Part shown: positions 35,817 through 45,759 of the stretch, piece by piece
Layout of the letters: every line of letters begins with the position of its first letter
Numbering within the stretch: position 1 is the stretch's first letter
NCBI GenBank assembly: GCA_951813535.1
Contig: OX638345.1
Span: 757,029-821,028, forward strand
Direction of reading: 5' to 3'
Source of the DNA: an uncultured Dehalococcoidia bacterium
GTDB lineage: Bacteria > Chloroflexota > Dehalococcoidia > Lucifugimonadales > UBA3495
Length of the DNA stretch: 64,000 bases
Notes under the pieces: generated by a model
Databases searched by the model: none
Seen by the model: only the letters and a program-made list of their open reading frames with translations
What the model was told of the DNA's origin: nothing
Translations under genes and position numbers: made by a program

Positions 35817-37511
35817 TTACCGCGTTACCGCCCCCTCGGACGCTGACGACACCAGCTTGGCGTACTTGGCCAGCACGCCGGTGGTGTACTTGGGCTCTAT
35901 CGGCTGCCAGGCAGCCCGGCGGTCGGTCATCTCTTCCTCGGTGATACGGGCATCGAGCCGGCGGTTGGGAATGTCCAGCGTGATGATGTCTCCCTCCCGC
36001 AGCATGCCGATGGGTCCGCCGTCCATGGCCTCCGGCGCTACGTGGCCCACCATGGGGCCGTGAGATGCTCCGGAGAACCGGCCATCGGTGATCAGGGCCA
36101 CCGTGTCGCCCAACCCCTGCCCGATGAGCGCGCTGGTGACCGCCAGCATTTCGCGCATACCGGGGCCGCCCTTGGGCCCTTCGTACCGGATTACAACGAT
36201 GTCTCCGGGCTTGACTTCCCGGCGCTGTATAGCCTGGAAGGCTGCCTCCTCTTGATCGAAGACCCGCGCCGGACCTTCGTACACCTTTTCCTGGTGGCCG
36301 GCGACTTTGATTACCGCGCCGTCGGGGGCAAGGTTGCCGTGCAGGATAGCCAGGCCTCCCGTGGGGCTGCGGGGCGCGTCGAGGTTGTAGACAACGGGCT
36401 GGTCGTCCGCAGTGATGGTCTCCTTGAGGTTTTCCGCCAGAGTCTTCCCGTTCACCGACATGGCGTCCCCGTGCAGCAGGCCGGCTTCCAGCAGACGCTT
36501 GCCGATCAGCGCTACTCCACCGTAACGGCTCAGGTCGGCCATGACGTAGCGGCCGCCCGGCTTCATGTCGGTGATGTAGGGAGTGTTGCGGCTAATGCGA
36601 TCGAAGTCCTCCAGCGTCAGGTCAACTTCCGCTTCCCGAGCAATGGCCATCAGGTGCAGCACGGCGTTGGTGGAGCCTCCCATGGCTGCTACCAGCGTTA
36701 TACCGTTCTCAAAAGCTTGCCGAGTCAGGATGTCCCGAGGCCGGATGCCTTCCTCTAGCATGCGCATAACAGCCTCGCCGGCGCGGCGGGCCTCTTCGCC
36801 CTTGCGAGGGTCCACCGCCGTCAGCGAAGAGTCGCCGGGCAGGGACAGCCCCATGATTTCAATGGCCGTGGACATCGTGTTGGCGGTGAACAGTCCGCCG
36901 CATGAACCCTCGCCCGGGCAGGCGGCACATTCCAACTCCGTCAGTTCCTCGCCGGTGATGTGGCCGGCTGCCCAGGCGCCCACCGCTTCAAACACGTCCT
37001 GGATGTTTATGTCGTTGCCGTTGTACTGGCCCGGCAGAATGCTCCCGCCGTACACAAAAACACTGGGGATGTTCAGGCGGGCAATGGCCATCATGCAGCC
37101 CGGCATATTCTTGTCACAGCCGCCCACGGTAACCACGCCGTCCATTCTCTGGCCAAAGACCACGGTTTCGATGGAATCAGCGATGACCTCGCGGCTCACC
37201 AGCGATGCCTTCATGCCTTCGGTGCCCATGCTGATGCCGTCGCTAACGGTGATGGTGCCAAACTGGAAAGGCGTCCCACCGCCGTCACGGATCCCTTCCT
37301 TGACTGCTGCGGCCCATTTGTCCAGATGGACATTGCACGGCGTAACGTCACTGGCAAGATTGGCCACCGCCACAAAGGGCTTCGCCAGATCGTCGTCCGT
37401 CAGCCCCATAGCCCGCAGATACGAGCGGGCCGGCGCTCGCTCGGGCCCGTCGGTGATGTCGCTGCTGCGGTGCTTGAGCAGGGCTCGCGGGCTGCGTGTG
37501 GTAATAGTCAA
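35817..37511 (-). CDS. ilvD: Dihydroxy-acid dehydratase
   Basis: A 564-residue IlvD. The iron-sulfur ligands are in [13 protein letters not shown] and [16 protein letters not shown]; the catalytic region includes [20 protein letters not shown]. It converts dihydroxy-isovalerate and dihydroxy-methylvalerate to 2-oxo acids in valine and isoleucine synthesis. The start is a TTG with a GAGGAGG SD six bases upstream; no better start is near. No other ilv genes are adjacent. It follows the alcohol dehydrogenase gene by 95 bp. Confidence 0.96.
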   Translation of the reverse strand: MTITTRSPRALLKHRSSDITDGPERAPARSYLRAMGLTDDDLAKPFVAVANLASDVTPCNVHLDKWAAAVKEGIRDGGGTPFQFGTITVSDGISMGTEGMKASLVSREVIADSIETVVFGQRMDGVVTVGGCDKNMPGCMMAIARLNIPSVFVYGGSILPGQYNGNDINIQDVFEAVGAWAAGHITGEELTELECAACPGEGSCGGLFTANTMSTAIEIMGLSLPGDSSLTAVDPRKGEEARRAGEAVMRMLEEGIRPRDILTRQAFENGITLVAAMGGSTNAVLHLMAIAREAEVDLTLEDFDRISRNTPYITDMKPGGRYVMADLSRYGGVALIGKRLLEAGLLHGDAMSVNGKTLAENLKETITADDQPVVYNLDAPRSPTGGLAILHGNLAPDGAVIKVAGHQEKVYEGPARVFDQEEAAFQAIQRREVKPGDIVVIRYEGPKGGPGMREMLAVTSALIGQGLGDTVALITDGRFSGASHGPMVGHVAPEAMDGGPIGMLREGDIITLDIPNRRLDARITEEEMTDRRAAWQPIEPKYTTGVLAKYAKLVSSASEGAVTR

Positions 37512-37606
37512 AACGGCCTCCTCAACGGGACTGACACCCGCCGTTAGCGATCAAATGCGTCGCTCGATTATAGATTGGCCCTCCGGTAGCGGCAACCGGA
37601 CCATCT

Positions 37607-38626
37607 TTATGGTTCCACCACCATCTGCAGCTCGCTGGTGGGGTGGCACAGCGCCTCGAACGCTCCCTGGATTCCCTCCAGGGGCACGAAGTTGGTGCCC
37701 GACAGCATGTGCTCCACGGACACTCGTCCGGTTCGCATCAGCTCCAGCGCAATTCGCCAGTCCTCCGGCAACGTCCCGAACGACGACTGCATCCGCACCT
37801 CCCGCGCCATCCAGTTGGGCGGCACCACCGGCGTGGGCTCCCAGGCAATCGCGATCATCACCACCTGCCCGCCCCGGGCGCACAGATCCAGCCCCTGCTC
37901 CAGCGTAGACGGCGCGGCGGCGCATTCGAACACCACCTGCGGCCCGGTCCCGCCGGTCAACTCGACCACCCGCTCTGCAAAGTCGCCGTCCAGCGGGTTC
38001 AGCACCGCGTCCGCGCCCAGCCGGCGGGCGGCTTCGGCACGGCCCGGCGCCGGCTCGGACACGATCACGGTCGTCGCGCCCGCCGCTCGCGCCGTTTGCA
38101 TGCACAACAGGCCGATGGGCCCGGCGCCCAGCACCAGCGCCGCGTCGCCCAGCTTGATGTCCGACAGGCGCACGGCGTGGACGGTGACCGCGCACGGTTC
38201 GCAGAGCGCCGCCTGCTCGTCGGTGACGTCGTCCGGAACCGGCGTCGGTTCCCATTCGTCCAACAGCACAAACTCGGCGTAGCCGCGCGGCCGCGCGTTC
38301 TGCTGGAAGCCCATCGTCCGGTAGTTGAAACGCGGGTTCGTGCGTGTCGCCGACCCTCCGCCGGGCGGGGGATGCCCGCCGCCGCCGACCACGCGGTCGC
38401 CCACCTGCCAGCGGCTAACACCAGGCCCGACGTCAACGATGGCGCCGGTGTACTCGTGCCCCATCACCGAGCCTGGGTGAGCCAGGTCGTACATGAAGGC
38501 GTGCACGTCCGTCCCGCAGATCGCGGAGTACTTCACCCGCATCACCACCTGGTTCGGTCCGGGAGTAGGGTCGGGCAACTCCTCCACCTGCAAAACCTGC
38601 TCACCCTTGTAAACGGCAGCGCGCAT
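37607..38626 (-). CDS. Zinc-binding alcohol dehydrogenase-like protein
   Basis: A 339-residue MDR-superfamily protein, starting at the ATG at 38626 (GGAGGG SD). Catalytic zinc ligands are seen in ICGTDVHAF, GHEYTG and EPCAV. The Rossmann fold has GAGPIGLLCMQTARAAGA. The structural-zinc lobe with four Cys is replaced by a Gly/Pro-rich loop (GGGGHPPPGGGSATRTN), which is unusual for threonine/sorbitol-dehydrogenase-like members. It probably oxidises a polyol or amino-alcohol with NAD(P); the substrate is unknown. Confidence 0.86.
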   Translation of the reverse strand: MRAAVYKGEQVLQVEELPDPTPGPNQVVMRVKYSAICGTDVHAFMYDLAHPGSVMGHEYTGAIVDVGPGVSRWQVGDRVVGGGGHPPPGGGSATRTNPRFNYRTMGFQQNARPRGYAEFVLLDEWEPTPVPDDVTDEQAALCEPCAVTVHAVRLSDIKLGDAALVLGAGPIGLLCMQTARAAGATTVIVSEPAPGRAEAARRLGADAVLNPLDGDFAERVVELTGGTGPQVVFECAAAPSTLEQGLDLCARGGQVVMIAIAWEPTPVVPPNWMAREVRMQSSFGTLPEDWRIALELMRTGRVSVEHMLSGTNFVPLEGIQGAFEALCHPTSELQMVVEP

Positions 38627-38686
38627 GGCAACATCCCTCCGGTGCATGGTTGGTGGCGCAAGGATAGCACAGGGCGCCCGGGCGGC

Positions 38687-38695
38687 TGCTACAAT
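38687..38695 (+). promoter_or_regulatory. Extended -10 promoter (TGCTACAAT)
   Basis: TGCTACAAT is an extended -10 element 52 bp before the ATG at 38748; no -35 is recognisable. It lies in the 121-bp gap between divergent genes. Confidence 0.4.
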
Positions 38696-38747
38696 TGACG
38701 AGTATCTGAGTAGCGCGGCATACCCCACCACTCGTCGAGGGATATTC

Positions 38748-39014
38748 ATGGCACTAAATCCCAAAAAGCAGAAGAGCATCGGGCCGCAGGCTCGTATCAT
38801 CTACGACGACAATATCCGGCACTTAGTGGAACCGAAACATCACGGTGAGTACCTTACATTGGACGTTGTGACTTGCGAGTACGAGATAGACGCCGATGAC
38901 CTTGCCGGCAACCTCCGAATGCTTGAAACTCACTCGCCTGAGAATTTGTTCACCTTCCGGATCGGGTATCCAGCATTCGGCACCTTTGTAGGGTGGAGCG
39001 ACCTGATGCCATGA
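38748..39014 (+). CDS. Small protein upstream of the retropepsin-like protease
   Basis: An 88-residue protein beginning MALNPKKQKSIGPQARIIYDDNIRHLV, with a GAGGG SD. Its middle has YLTLDVVTCEYEIDADDLAG and the end IGYPAFGTFVGWSDLMP. The pattern RIGYPAFGT.. recalls small partner proteins found beside clan AA aspartic proteases. It overlaps the next start by 4 nt (ATGA), so the two are translated together. Function unknown. Confidence 0.65.
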   Translation: MALNPKKQKSIGPQARIIYDDNIRHLVEPKHHGEYLTLDVVTCEYEIDADDLAGNLRMLETHSPENLFTFRIGYPAFGTFVGWSDLMP

Positions 39015-39385
39015 CCACCGGATATGTCAACGAATATCGGGAGGCGGTCATTCCAATCGACTTGTTTGATAGCCGGGGCCGCCTCCACCGCGTTCAGGCC
39101 ATCGTCGATACTGGCTTTGATTACCATGTGGCTTTGCCGTTTGATCTGGTTCAGGGACTGGGACTGGTGTGGGTGGGCGAAGTCGAAATGCGGGTGGCCA
39201 CCGATGAATGGGAGCAATTCGACTGTTACGCGGTTACCGTACTGTGGCTAGGCAATCGCTTACCCCTCCGCGTCCTGCAAACACAATCCGAAATCCTGGC
39301 GGGAACCCGCCTACTGTGGGGGACCGAACTAACGGTGCAGTTCTGGGAAGGTGGAGCGGTCAACGTCCAGCCTCGCAGCCAGTAG
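39011..39385 (+). CDS. Clan AA (retropepsin-like) aspartic protease-fold protein
   Basis: A 124-residue single-domain protein starting MTTGYVNEYREAVIPIDLF. The catalytic motif VDTGFDYHVALP (Asp-Thr-Gly) is followed by the hydrophobic-hydrophobic-Gly region (GTRLLWG) typical of single-domain aspartic proteases, which work as dimers. Such proteins are common in bacteria beside a small partner gene; their substrates are unknown. It overlaps its partner by 4 nt. Whether it is active cannot be told from sequence. Confidence 0.75.
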   Translation: MTTGYVNEYREAVIPIDLFDSRGRLHRVQAIVDTGFDYHVALPFDLVQGLGLVWVGEVEMRVATDEWEQFDCYAVTVLWLGNRLPLRVLQTQSEILAGTRLLWGTELTVQFWEGGAVNVQPRSQ

Positions 39386-39412
39386 CTCGGTGGTTCCACA
39401 GCCGCTTCGCCC

Positions 39413-39441
39413 TTGCGCCTACCGCCAAAGTGCGCTAGCAT
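39413..39441 (+). promoter_or_regulatory. Possible sodN promoter (TTGCGC-N17-TAGCAT)
   Basis: Two hexamers, each matching consensus at four positions, are 17 bp apart and 74 bp before the sodN ATG. Confidence 0.35.
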
Positions 39442-39514
39442 TTTTGCCGAAATTGCACCGTACACGACGGTTATTCGTACCGCGTTGTCATCACCTGAAA
39501 GGAGACTGCACACG

Positions 39515-39985
39515 ATGTTCAATCCCATCGCCGCCCTGAAGCCGCGCACGGCCCACGCCCACTGCGACATCCCCTGCGGCATCTATGACCCGTTGGTCGC
39601 CAAGATTGCTGCGCAGACCGTGCAGAAGATGGTCCTCCGCATGCAGAACCTGGAGGCCCCACAGCCGGGCTCCCCGGCCGCAGACCGCCAGACCTTCGCC
39701 AACACCTTCTCCCGCTACGTCACCGTCAAGGAAGAGCACGCCGAGAAGTGCAAGGAAGAACTGCGCATCCTCTGGGCCGACTACGCCTGGCCCGGCACCG
39801 ACGCCAACGAGATCGCCGGCAAGTTCAACGCCGCCCTCAAGCTGGCCGGCCAGTGCAAGCAGACCGTCAGCATGGAGAACGCCGAGGCCCTGGTCGCCGC
39901 CTGTGACGACATCGCCAGCGCCTTCTGGGGCACCAAGAACGTTGACTACAGCGACCCCAACGCAGCCGCCCGCTACGGCACCTAG
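39515..39985 (+). CDS. sodN: Nickel superoxide dismutase
   Basis: A 156-residue SodN precursor. Residues 1-15 are the propeptide; the mature enzyme starts at His16 with the nickel hook HCDIPCGIYDP (His1, Cys2 and Cys6 of the mature protein bind Ni). A four-helix body follows (KIAAQTVQKMVLRMQNL, RYVTVKEEHAEKCKEELRILWADY, ALVAACDDIASAFWGTKN). The enzyme is a cytoplasmic homohexamer that dismutates superoxide. An AAGGAG SD lies nine bases before the ATG. The processing protease gene (sodX) is normally adjacent but is absent here. Confidence 0.95.
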   Translation: MFNPIAALKPRTAHAHCDIPCGIYDPLVAKIAAQTVQKMVLRMQNLEAPQPGSPAADRQTFANTFSRYVTVKEEHAEKCKEELRILWADYAWPGTDANEIAGKFNAALKLAGQCKQTVSMENAEALVAACDDIASAFWGTKNVDYSDPNAAARYGT

Positions 39986-40082
39986 GCCCGCAAGGGTTTG
40001 CGCCAACTTCGACCTCAAAGCGATGCGGCAGTGACCATAATGAGTTGCGCCGCATCGCAGCACAGACACGGAGACAACAGCA

Positions 40083-41192
40083 ATGTTTGAAATCATAGGA
40101 TACATCGCTCTGTTGATTCTTGCCGTGGCAGTGGTTGCCGCCGGGTGGTGGATTTTTCGCAATACCCTGGCATTCAACTTGATCGAATTTGAGCGTATCG
40201 CTGTTTTCCGGACTGATGGCACTTTTTCGGCCATCAGGGGCCCGGGAACCGTTCGGGTGTGGCCCACGATATTTCCATTCCTGCCGATAATTAGAGGCGA
40301 CCAGGTTCGGGGAACTCACGGTCAAGTAGTAACGCGCGCCGATGCTCAGGGACTTTCAGGTATCCGGTCCGGAGCAGAGATGGTTCGACGAGAGGGAAGC
40401 GATTTCAAGTACAATCTCGACCCAAGCTCTACGTTCGATCTGCGGGAGACTGCTATGGTCTTGGGGACAGAGCATTGTAACTCGCGGGACAACGTAGGTA
40501 TCGACATCACTCCCGCCATCGTGTACCAAATAACCGACCCTGCCAAATTGGTTCTCAATGTCTCAAATCATGAACTGGCGATGTACACGGCACTGAACGC
40601 AGCATTGCGGGCGGTAATTGGTACTATGACGCTGACTGACGTAACAACTGCGCGGGAAGAGATCGCATCGCAAACGGCAACGCGGCTTGCATCACAAGCC
40701 GACCGATGGGGAATAGCCGTGATTAGCGTGGAAATTCAAGCAATCGAGCCAGATACGGAAATAATGAATGCGATCAATGAACGGCGAGCGGCAGAAGAAA
40801 ACGCTGAAGCGAGCAGGCAGACGTTGGTAGTGCAAGCCGAAGCCCGACGGCAAGGAGCTGTGGCAGACAATGAGAGAAACATTGCCGAGGCGGAAGCCGA
40901 AAAGCAAGCCACCATCACCCGCGCCGAAGGTGAAAAAGAGGCAGAAATACTGAAAGCCGAAGGTGCGACGGCATTATATAAAATGCTAATGGAACTGGGG
41001 GATGGCGCAGATATCGCCTTACGCTACGAACAAATTCGGGCGTTGCGGAATCTTGGAGACTCCCCAAACTCCAAGCTCGTAGTCGTACCAGCTAACGTAG
41101 CCGCAAACATGGCCACCCTGAATGGGCTCCATGACATACCATTTGTCGAAGGCGTTATGCCCACTTCTCCCAATTCTGGTGGGGTAAAATGA
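40083..41192 (+). CDS. SPFH/band 7 domain membrane protein
   Basis: A 369-residue stomatin/prohibitin-like protein. An N-terminal helix (residues 3-27) anchors it; an SPFH domain follows (FERIAVFRTDGTFSAIRGPGTVRVWPTIFPFLPIIRGDQV, then VGIDITPAIVYQITDPAKLVLNV, LTDVTTAREEIASQTATRLASQADRWGIAVISVEIQAIEP), then a long Ala/Glu-rich coiled coil (INERRAAEENAEASRQTL to RAEGEKEAEILKAEG). A partner NfeD gene is absent. Base composition is clearly lower in GC than the neighbours, suggesting recent arrival. A role in membrane microdomains or protease regulation is usual. Confidence 0.88.
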   Translation: MFEIIGYIALLILAVAVVAAGWWIFRNTLAFNLIEFERIAVFRTDGTFSAIRGPGTVRVWPTIFPFLPIIRGDQVRGTHGQVVTRADAQGLSGIRSGAEMVRREGSDFKYNLDPSSTFDLRETAMVLGTEHCNSRDNVGIDITPAIVYQITDPAKLVLNVSNHELAMYTALNAALRAVIGTMTLTDVTTAREEIASQTATRLASQADRWGIAVISVEIQAIEPDTEIMNAINERRAAEENAEASRQTLVVQAEARRQGAVADNERNIAEAEAEKQATITRAEGEKEAEILKAEGATALYKMLMELGDGADIALRYEQIRALRNLGDSPNSKLVVVPANVAANMATLNGLHDIPFVEGVMPTSPNSGGVK

Positions 41193-41258
41193 AGTCTCCA
41201 TTCTCAGCTCAAGCAGAATTGGCTCTCCAGAGTATGTTTCGGGGAGTCCCGCCTTTTA

Positions 41259-43115
41259 TCAACGGTTATGATCAGCTTTTGGATGCATAGTTTGTTCTTT
41301 GGTTACTCTCGTAACCGCCAGAAACGCCTCCCCGTACCGCTCCAACTTGGCCGGCCCCACGCCCGAAACCCGCAGCATATCCTCCGGCGTCACTGGCTTT
41401 GCTTCCGCCAAACCCCGAAGCGTGGCGTCGCCGAATACCACGAACGCCGGTACTCCTTCCTCGTCGGCCAGCCGCCGACGCAGCGCGCGTAGTTGCTCAA
41501 ACAGCACATCGTCGTAGCCGGTGTTGGGCGCGGCGGTCCCTCCGCCATTTGACTGGCGCACTTTGGAATGCCTGCCCTGAGGCGGCCGCTCATCCACCCG
41601 CAAGTCCAGCGTTAGCGTCTCATGATTGCGCAGCCATTCCCGCCCGGATTTTGTCACGCCAACGGTTGGGTACTGACCTTCAGCCTTTGCCAGTAGGCCT
41701 CGCTCGACCAGGCCATCGGCGACACGACGCAAGCCGTCGCGGTCGTAGTCGTCAACAATCCCGAATACCGTGAGCTTGTCGTGCTCCAACTCCCGAATCC
41801 GCTTGAGATTTTTGCCCAGCAGCACGTTGCCCACGTGAGCGAAGCCAAACCGTTCGCCCGTGCGGATAACCGCCGACAGCAGCTTCTGAGCGACCACGGT
41901 GACATCGACTGCTTGACGCTGCGCCAGGCAGGTGTCGCAGTTGCCGCATGCCTCAGCGGTCGCCGTTTCACCGAAGTATTGCAGCAGGTACCTGCGGCGG
42001 CATGCGCTCAGCCGACAGTAATCGACCATCTGCTGGAGTTGCCTTTCCGCCACCGCGCGGGCTTCGCCCGTCATGCCCTGGATGAAGTACTCCTGCTTGG
42101 CCCGGTCGCCTTCGTTGAAGAACAGGACGCATTCGCTGGGCAATCCGTCCCGGCCGGCGCGGCCCGTTTCCTGATAGTAGCCTTCGATGGACTTGGGCAG
42201 CGTGTGGTGGACGACCAACCGGATGTCCGGCTTGTCGATGCCCATGCCGAATGCGATGGTGGCGGCAACGATGGGAACTTCGCCATCGATGAACCGTTCC
42301 TGCGTCAGGCGGCGGGTGTTGGCGTTCAATCCCGCGTGATATGCCACCGCGGGATGCCCGTGGCTGCTGAGCTTGGCCGCCAGATCCTCGGTGTCCTTGC
42401 GCGAGAAGCAGTACACGATCGCGGACTGCCCTTTGCGTTCTTCCAGCAAGTCCAGCAGCGCATCCCAGGCTCCCGCTCCCGGCTCGACGCGGTAGGTCAG
42501 GTTCGGCCGGTCGAAACCGGACACGAACCGGCGACAATCGTCCAGCCGCAGTTGCTCCACGATATCCTGTTGCACCCGGCCGGTTGCGGTGGCCGTCAGC
42601 GCCATCACCGGCGTTTGCGGGAATAGTGCCCGCAGTTCGGACAGCGCGCGGTAGTCGGGCCGGAAGTCGTGTCCCCACTCGCTGATGCAGTGCGCTTCGT
42701 CAATAGCGATCAACCGCAGGTCCAGCGTCCCCAGGAACCGCCTGAATCCCGGCATACTGACCCGCTCGGGCGCCGCGTAGAGCAGCCTGACCGATCCGGC
42801 CTGCGCGCCGCGCTCCACTTCGGCCGCCGTCCGGTTGTCCAGGGTGCTGTTCAGGAAGTCGGCAGCGATGCCATTGGCCCGCAGGCCATCCACCTGGTCC
42901 TTCATCAGCGCGATCAGAGGCGATATCACCAGTGTCACGCCGCCCGTCGCCAGCGCCGGCAACTGGTAACAGAGGGACTTGCCGCCGCCGGTGGGCATCA
43001 CCACCAGGCTGTTCCTCCCGGCCAGCGCGTTGGAGATTATTTCCTCCTGGCCCGGCCGGAACTGGTCGTAGCCAAAATGCCGCTTGAGCAGGACGTGTAC
43101 GTCTGTGGTCGTCAT
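41259..43115 (-). CDS. recQ: ATP-dependent DNA helicase RecQ
   Basis: A 618-residue RecQ with full domain set: Walker A PTGGGKS (41-47), DEAH at 139-142, SAT-like TATATG, motif VI QETGRAGRDG, the zinc-binding RQC region (CRLSACRRRYLLQYFGE, CGNCDTCLA), a winged helix, and a C-terminal HRDC domain (LFEQLRALRRRLADEEGVPAFVVFGDATLRGLAEAKP). It unwinds DNA during recombination repair and replication-fork restart. It lies downstream of hemL, separated by a terminator-like hairpin. Confidence 0.96.
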   Translation of the reverse strand: MTTTDVHVLLKRHFGYDQFRPGQEEIISNALAGRNSLVVMPTGGGKSLCYQLPALATGGVTLVISPLIALMKDQVDGLRANGIAADFLNSTLDNRTAAEVERGAQAGSVRLLYAAPERVSMPGFRRFLGTLDLRLIAIDEAHCISEWGHDFRPDYRALSELRALFPQTPVMALTATATGRVQQDIVEQLRLDDCRRFVSGFDRPNLTYRVEPGAGAWDALLDLLEERKGQSAIVYCFSRKDTEDLAAKLSSHGHPAVAYHAGLNANTRRLTQERFIDGEVPIVAATIAFGMGIDKPDIRLVVHHTLPKSIEGYYQETGRAGRDGLPSECVLFFNEGDRAKQEYFIQGMTGEARAVAERQLQQMVDYCRLSACRRRYLLQYFGETATAEACGNCDTCLAQRQAVDVTVVAQKLLSAVIRTGERFGFAHVGNVLLGKNLKRIRELEHDKLTVFGIVDDYDRDGLRRVADGLVERGLLAKAEGQYPTVGVTKSGREWLRNHETLTLDLRVDERPPQGRHSKVRQSNGGGTAAPNTGYDDVLFEQLRALRRRLADEEGVPAFVVFGDATLRGLAEAKPVTPEDMLRVSGVGPAKLERYGEAFLAVTRVTKEQTMHPKADHNR

Positions 43116-43128
43116 GCCGAAAATTCGA

Positions 43129-43152
43129 CGGGGCGAATGACCATTCGCCCCG
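43129..43152 (-). terminator. Terminator-like hairpin between hemL and recQ
   Basis: CGGGGCGAAT (43129-43138) and ATTCGCCCCG (43143-43152) form a perfect 10-bp stem with a 4-nt loop. On the minus strand it is followed by TCGAATTTTC, a weak U-tract, 14 bp before the recQ ATG. It may end the hemL transcript or attenuate recQ. Confidence 0.55.
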
Positions 43153-43203
43153 ACACCTCATTTGCAGAGTAGAGTCTGATCACTCCGTTCAGTGACCAGG
43201 CAA

Positions 43204-44490
<1,287 letters not shown>

Positions 44491-44525
44491 TGTGGATGTC
44501 TCCTCGGCGTGTGGATACGTTACGT

Positions 44526-44747
44526 TCACGCCAGCATCAGGCGCTCACCCTTGGGTTCCGGTATCGGATCGTTGAATTCACTCGCGGTGTCAATCCATAG
44601 ACCTATCGCATCATTAACATTCTTGAGCGCGGCTTCCTGCGTATGGCCGTGGGCCGCGCAACCCGGGAGTTGCGGGACTTCCGCAATAAACTCGCCGTCG
44701 GCATCGCTCCAGTAGAGGATGATCTCGTACTTGTACACAGCGGGCAT
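44526..44747 (-). CDS. hicB: HicB-like antitoxin
   Basis: A 73-residue protein with the partial RNase-H-like fold of HicB: YEIILYWSDADGEFIAEVPQLPGCAAHGHTQEAALKNVNDAIGLWIDTA. The usual C-terminal DNA-binding domain is missing, so this is the short type. The start codon region GTGATG allows a start at 44750 or 44747. It follows hicA by 8 bp and ends 35 bp before the hemL ATG. Confidence 0.85.
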   Translation of the reverse strand: MPAVYKYEIILYWSDADGEFIAEVPQLPGCAAHGHTQEAALKNVNDAIGLWIDTASEFNDPIPEPKGERLMLA

Positions 44748-44755
44748 CACAGTCC

Positions 44756-45013
44756 TTATTTCAGGATTACCTGCCTGACTTGGTACGGTTTGGCATCCCC
44801 GCCATCCCGTTGCAGGTTCAACCGTTCAACGACACCCTCTTTGCGGAATATATGGTGGCTTCCGCGTGTTCTTTCCACAAACCCCATCCGGATCAACAGC
44901 CTGCGCAGATCGTCAAACCTAATGTTGGCGTCTGACTGCCCGGCAAGGATACGCCACCTCAACCGGTCGTAGCGACCATCGTACGGACTCAACTCGTCAC
45001 ACCAGTGTGTCAA
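44756..45013 (-). CDS. hicA: HicA-like mRNA interferase toxin
   Basis: An 85-residue protein with LAGQSDANIRFDDLRRLLIRMGFVERTRGSHHIFRKEGV, the double-stranded-RNA-binding-like fold of HicA; the catalytic His lies in RGSHHIF. The C-terminus ends PYQVRQVILK, slightly shorter than usual. The N-terminal 15 residues (MTHWCDELSPYDGRY) may not be translated; the family core begins near RYDRL. HicA cuts mRNA and tmRNA and is blocked by HicB. The order toxin-antitoxin is typical for hicAB. Confidence 0.82.
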   Translation of the reverse strand: MTHWCDELSPYDGRYDRLRWRILAGQSDANIRFDDLRRLLIRMGFVERTRGSHHIFRKEGVVERLNLQRDGGDAKPYQVRQVILK

Positions 45014-45083
45014 TGCCAGAAACGGCCCTGTGACAGAGCCGTTCCTGCATGGATGACGGTGGTTACTGCCGTCGACCGGCGTT

Positions 45084-45656
45084 CTAGCGGTCCATCACAA
45101 CCACGGTGCCCTCTTCAGGGTTGTACTGGTAACGGATTACCCGGTCCAGCTTCTGGGATTCGAGGCGCACGACCACGGCGCGCCCGTCGGTTACGTTCAG
45201 CGTGTTGTGGATCTCGCCGGGCAGGAAGAAGGCCACTTTGCCATCGTCCTGGACGAAATCGCCGGTCTCCTGGATCTGCACGGAGTCGACTCCCTCGCCA
45301 GGGTAGAACCAGCGCCACTTGGTCTGCTTGATGGCGCCGTCGTACACGCCGTAAACCACCCAGGCTGCTCCGTGGTCGTGGGGCAGGTTGTCCTGCTCGG
45401 GCTTCTGCACTGACGCCATCAGCCAGAACCCGCCGCCCGGGTGACCGTAGTCTTCGTCGAGGTGGAGGTCGTACCGACCGTATCCGCCCTCGTCGGGCAG
45501 TTCCAGCCGCTCTTCCAGCCAGCCGGGGGTGGCCAGCAGGAGCTCCATGCGCTTGGACACGCGAGAGGCCTGCGCCAACGGATCCTGCGTCTCGTCGAAA
45601 ATCTCACGCACGTCGTCGATGAATTCGTCCACCGAATAGGCAGTGGTTTGCGTCAT
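45084..45656 (-). CDS. Cupin-fold protein, cysteine-dioxygenase-like
   Basis: A 190-residue protein with a cupin barrel. The metal site is suggested by NLPHDHGAAWVVYGVYDGAIKQTKWRWF and a second His in LPGEIHNTLNVTDGRAVVVRLE. The layout is nearest to cysteine-dioxygenase-like or ARD-like cupins, but the Tyr-Cys crosslink residues were not identified, so substrate and reaction are unknown. A GGAGG SD precedes the ATG and a promoter lies 39-67 bp upstream, so it is transcribed independently of hemB. Confidence 0.7.
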   Translation of the reverse strand: MTQTTAYSVDEFIDDVREIFDETQDPLAQASRVSKRMELLLATPGWLEERLELPDEGGYGRYDLHLDEDYGHPGGGFWLMASVQKPEQDNLPHDHGAAWVVYGVYDGAIKQTKWRWFYPGEGVDSVQIQETGDFVQDDGKVAFFLPGEIHNTLNVTDGRAVVVRLESQKLDRVIRYQYNPEEGTVVVMDR

Positions 45657-45694
45657 TTTGAACCTCCGTGTAATCCAGTGTGCTCTTGTGATTC

Positions 45695-45723
45695 ATTCTG
45701 CAAGGTATGACGGATCGTGTCAA
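45695..45723 (-). promoter_or_regulatory. Promoter TTGACA-N17-CAGAAT for the cupin gene
   Basis: A perfect -35 (45723-45718) and CAGAAT (45700-45695) on the minus strand are 17 bp apart, with the start codon 39 bp downstream of the -10. Confidence 0.65.
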
Positions 45724-45759
45724 CGCGCCAACGTCTCTGGGCTTATCCGCCGGTTCAAC

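Noticed and set aside
36583-37908. A 441-codon plus-strand frame opposite ilvD
   Set aside because: Ser/Pro/Arg-rich low-complexity translation, crossing the ilvD start and the next gene; ilvD motifs are intact on the other strand.
43129-43152. Inverted repeat read as a recQ operator
   Set aside because: A 10-bp stem with a 4-nt loop and partial U-tract fits a terminator better.
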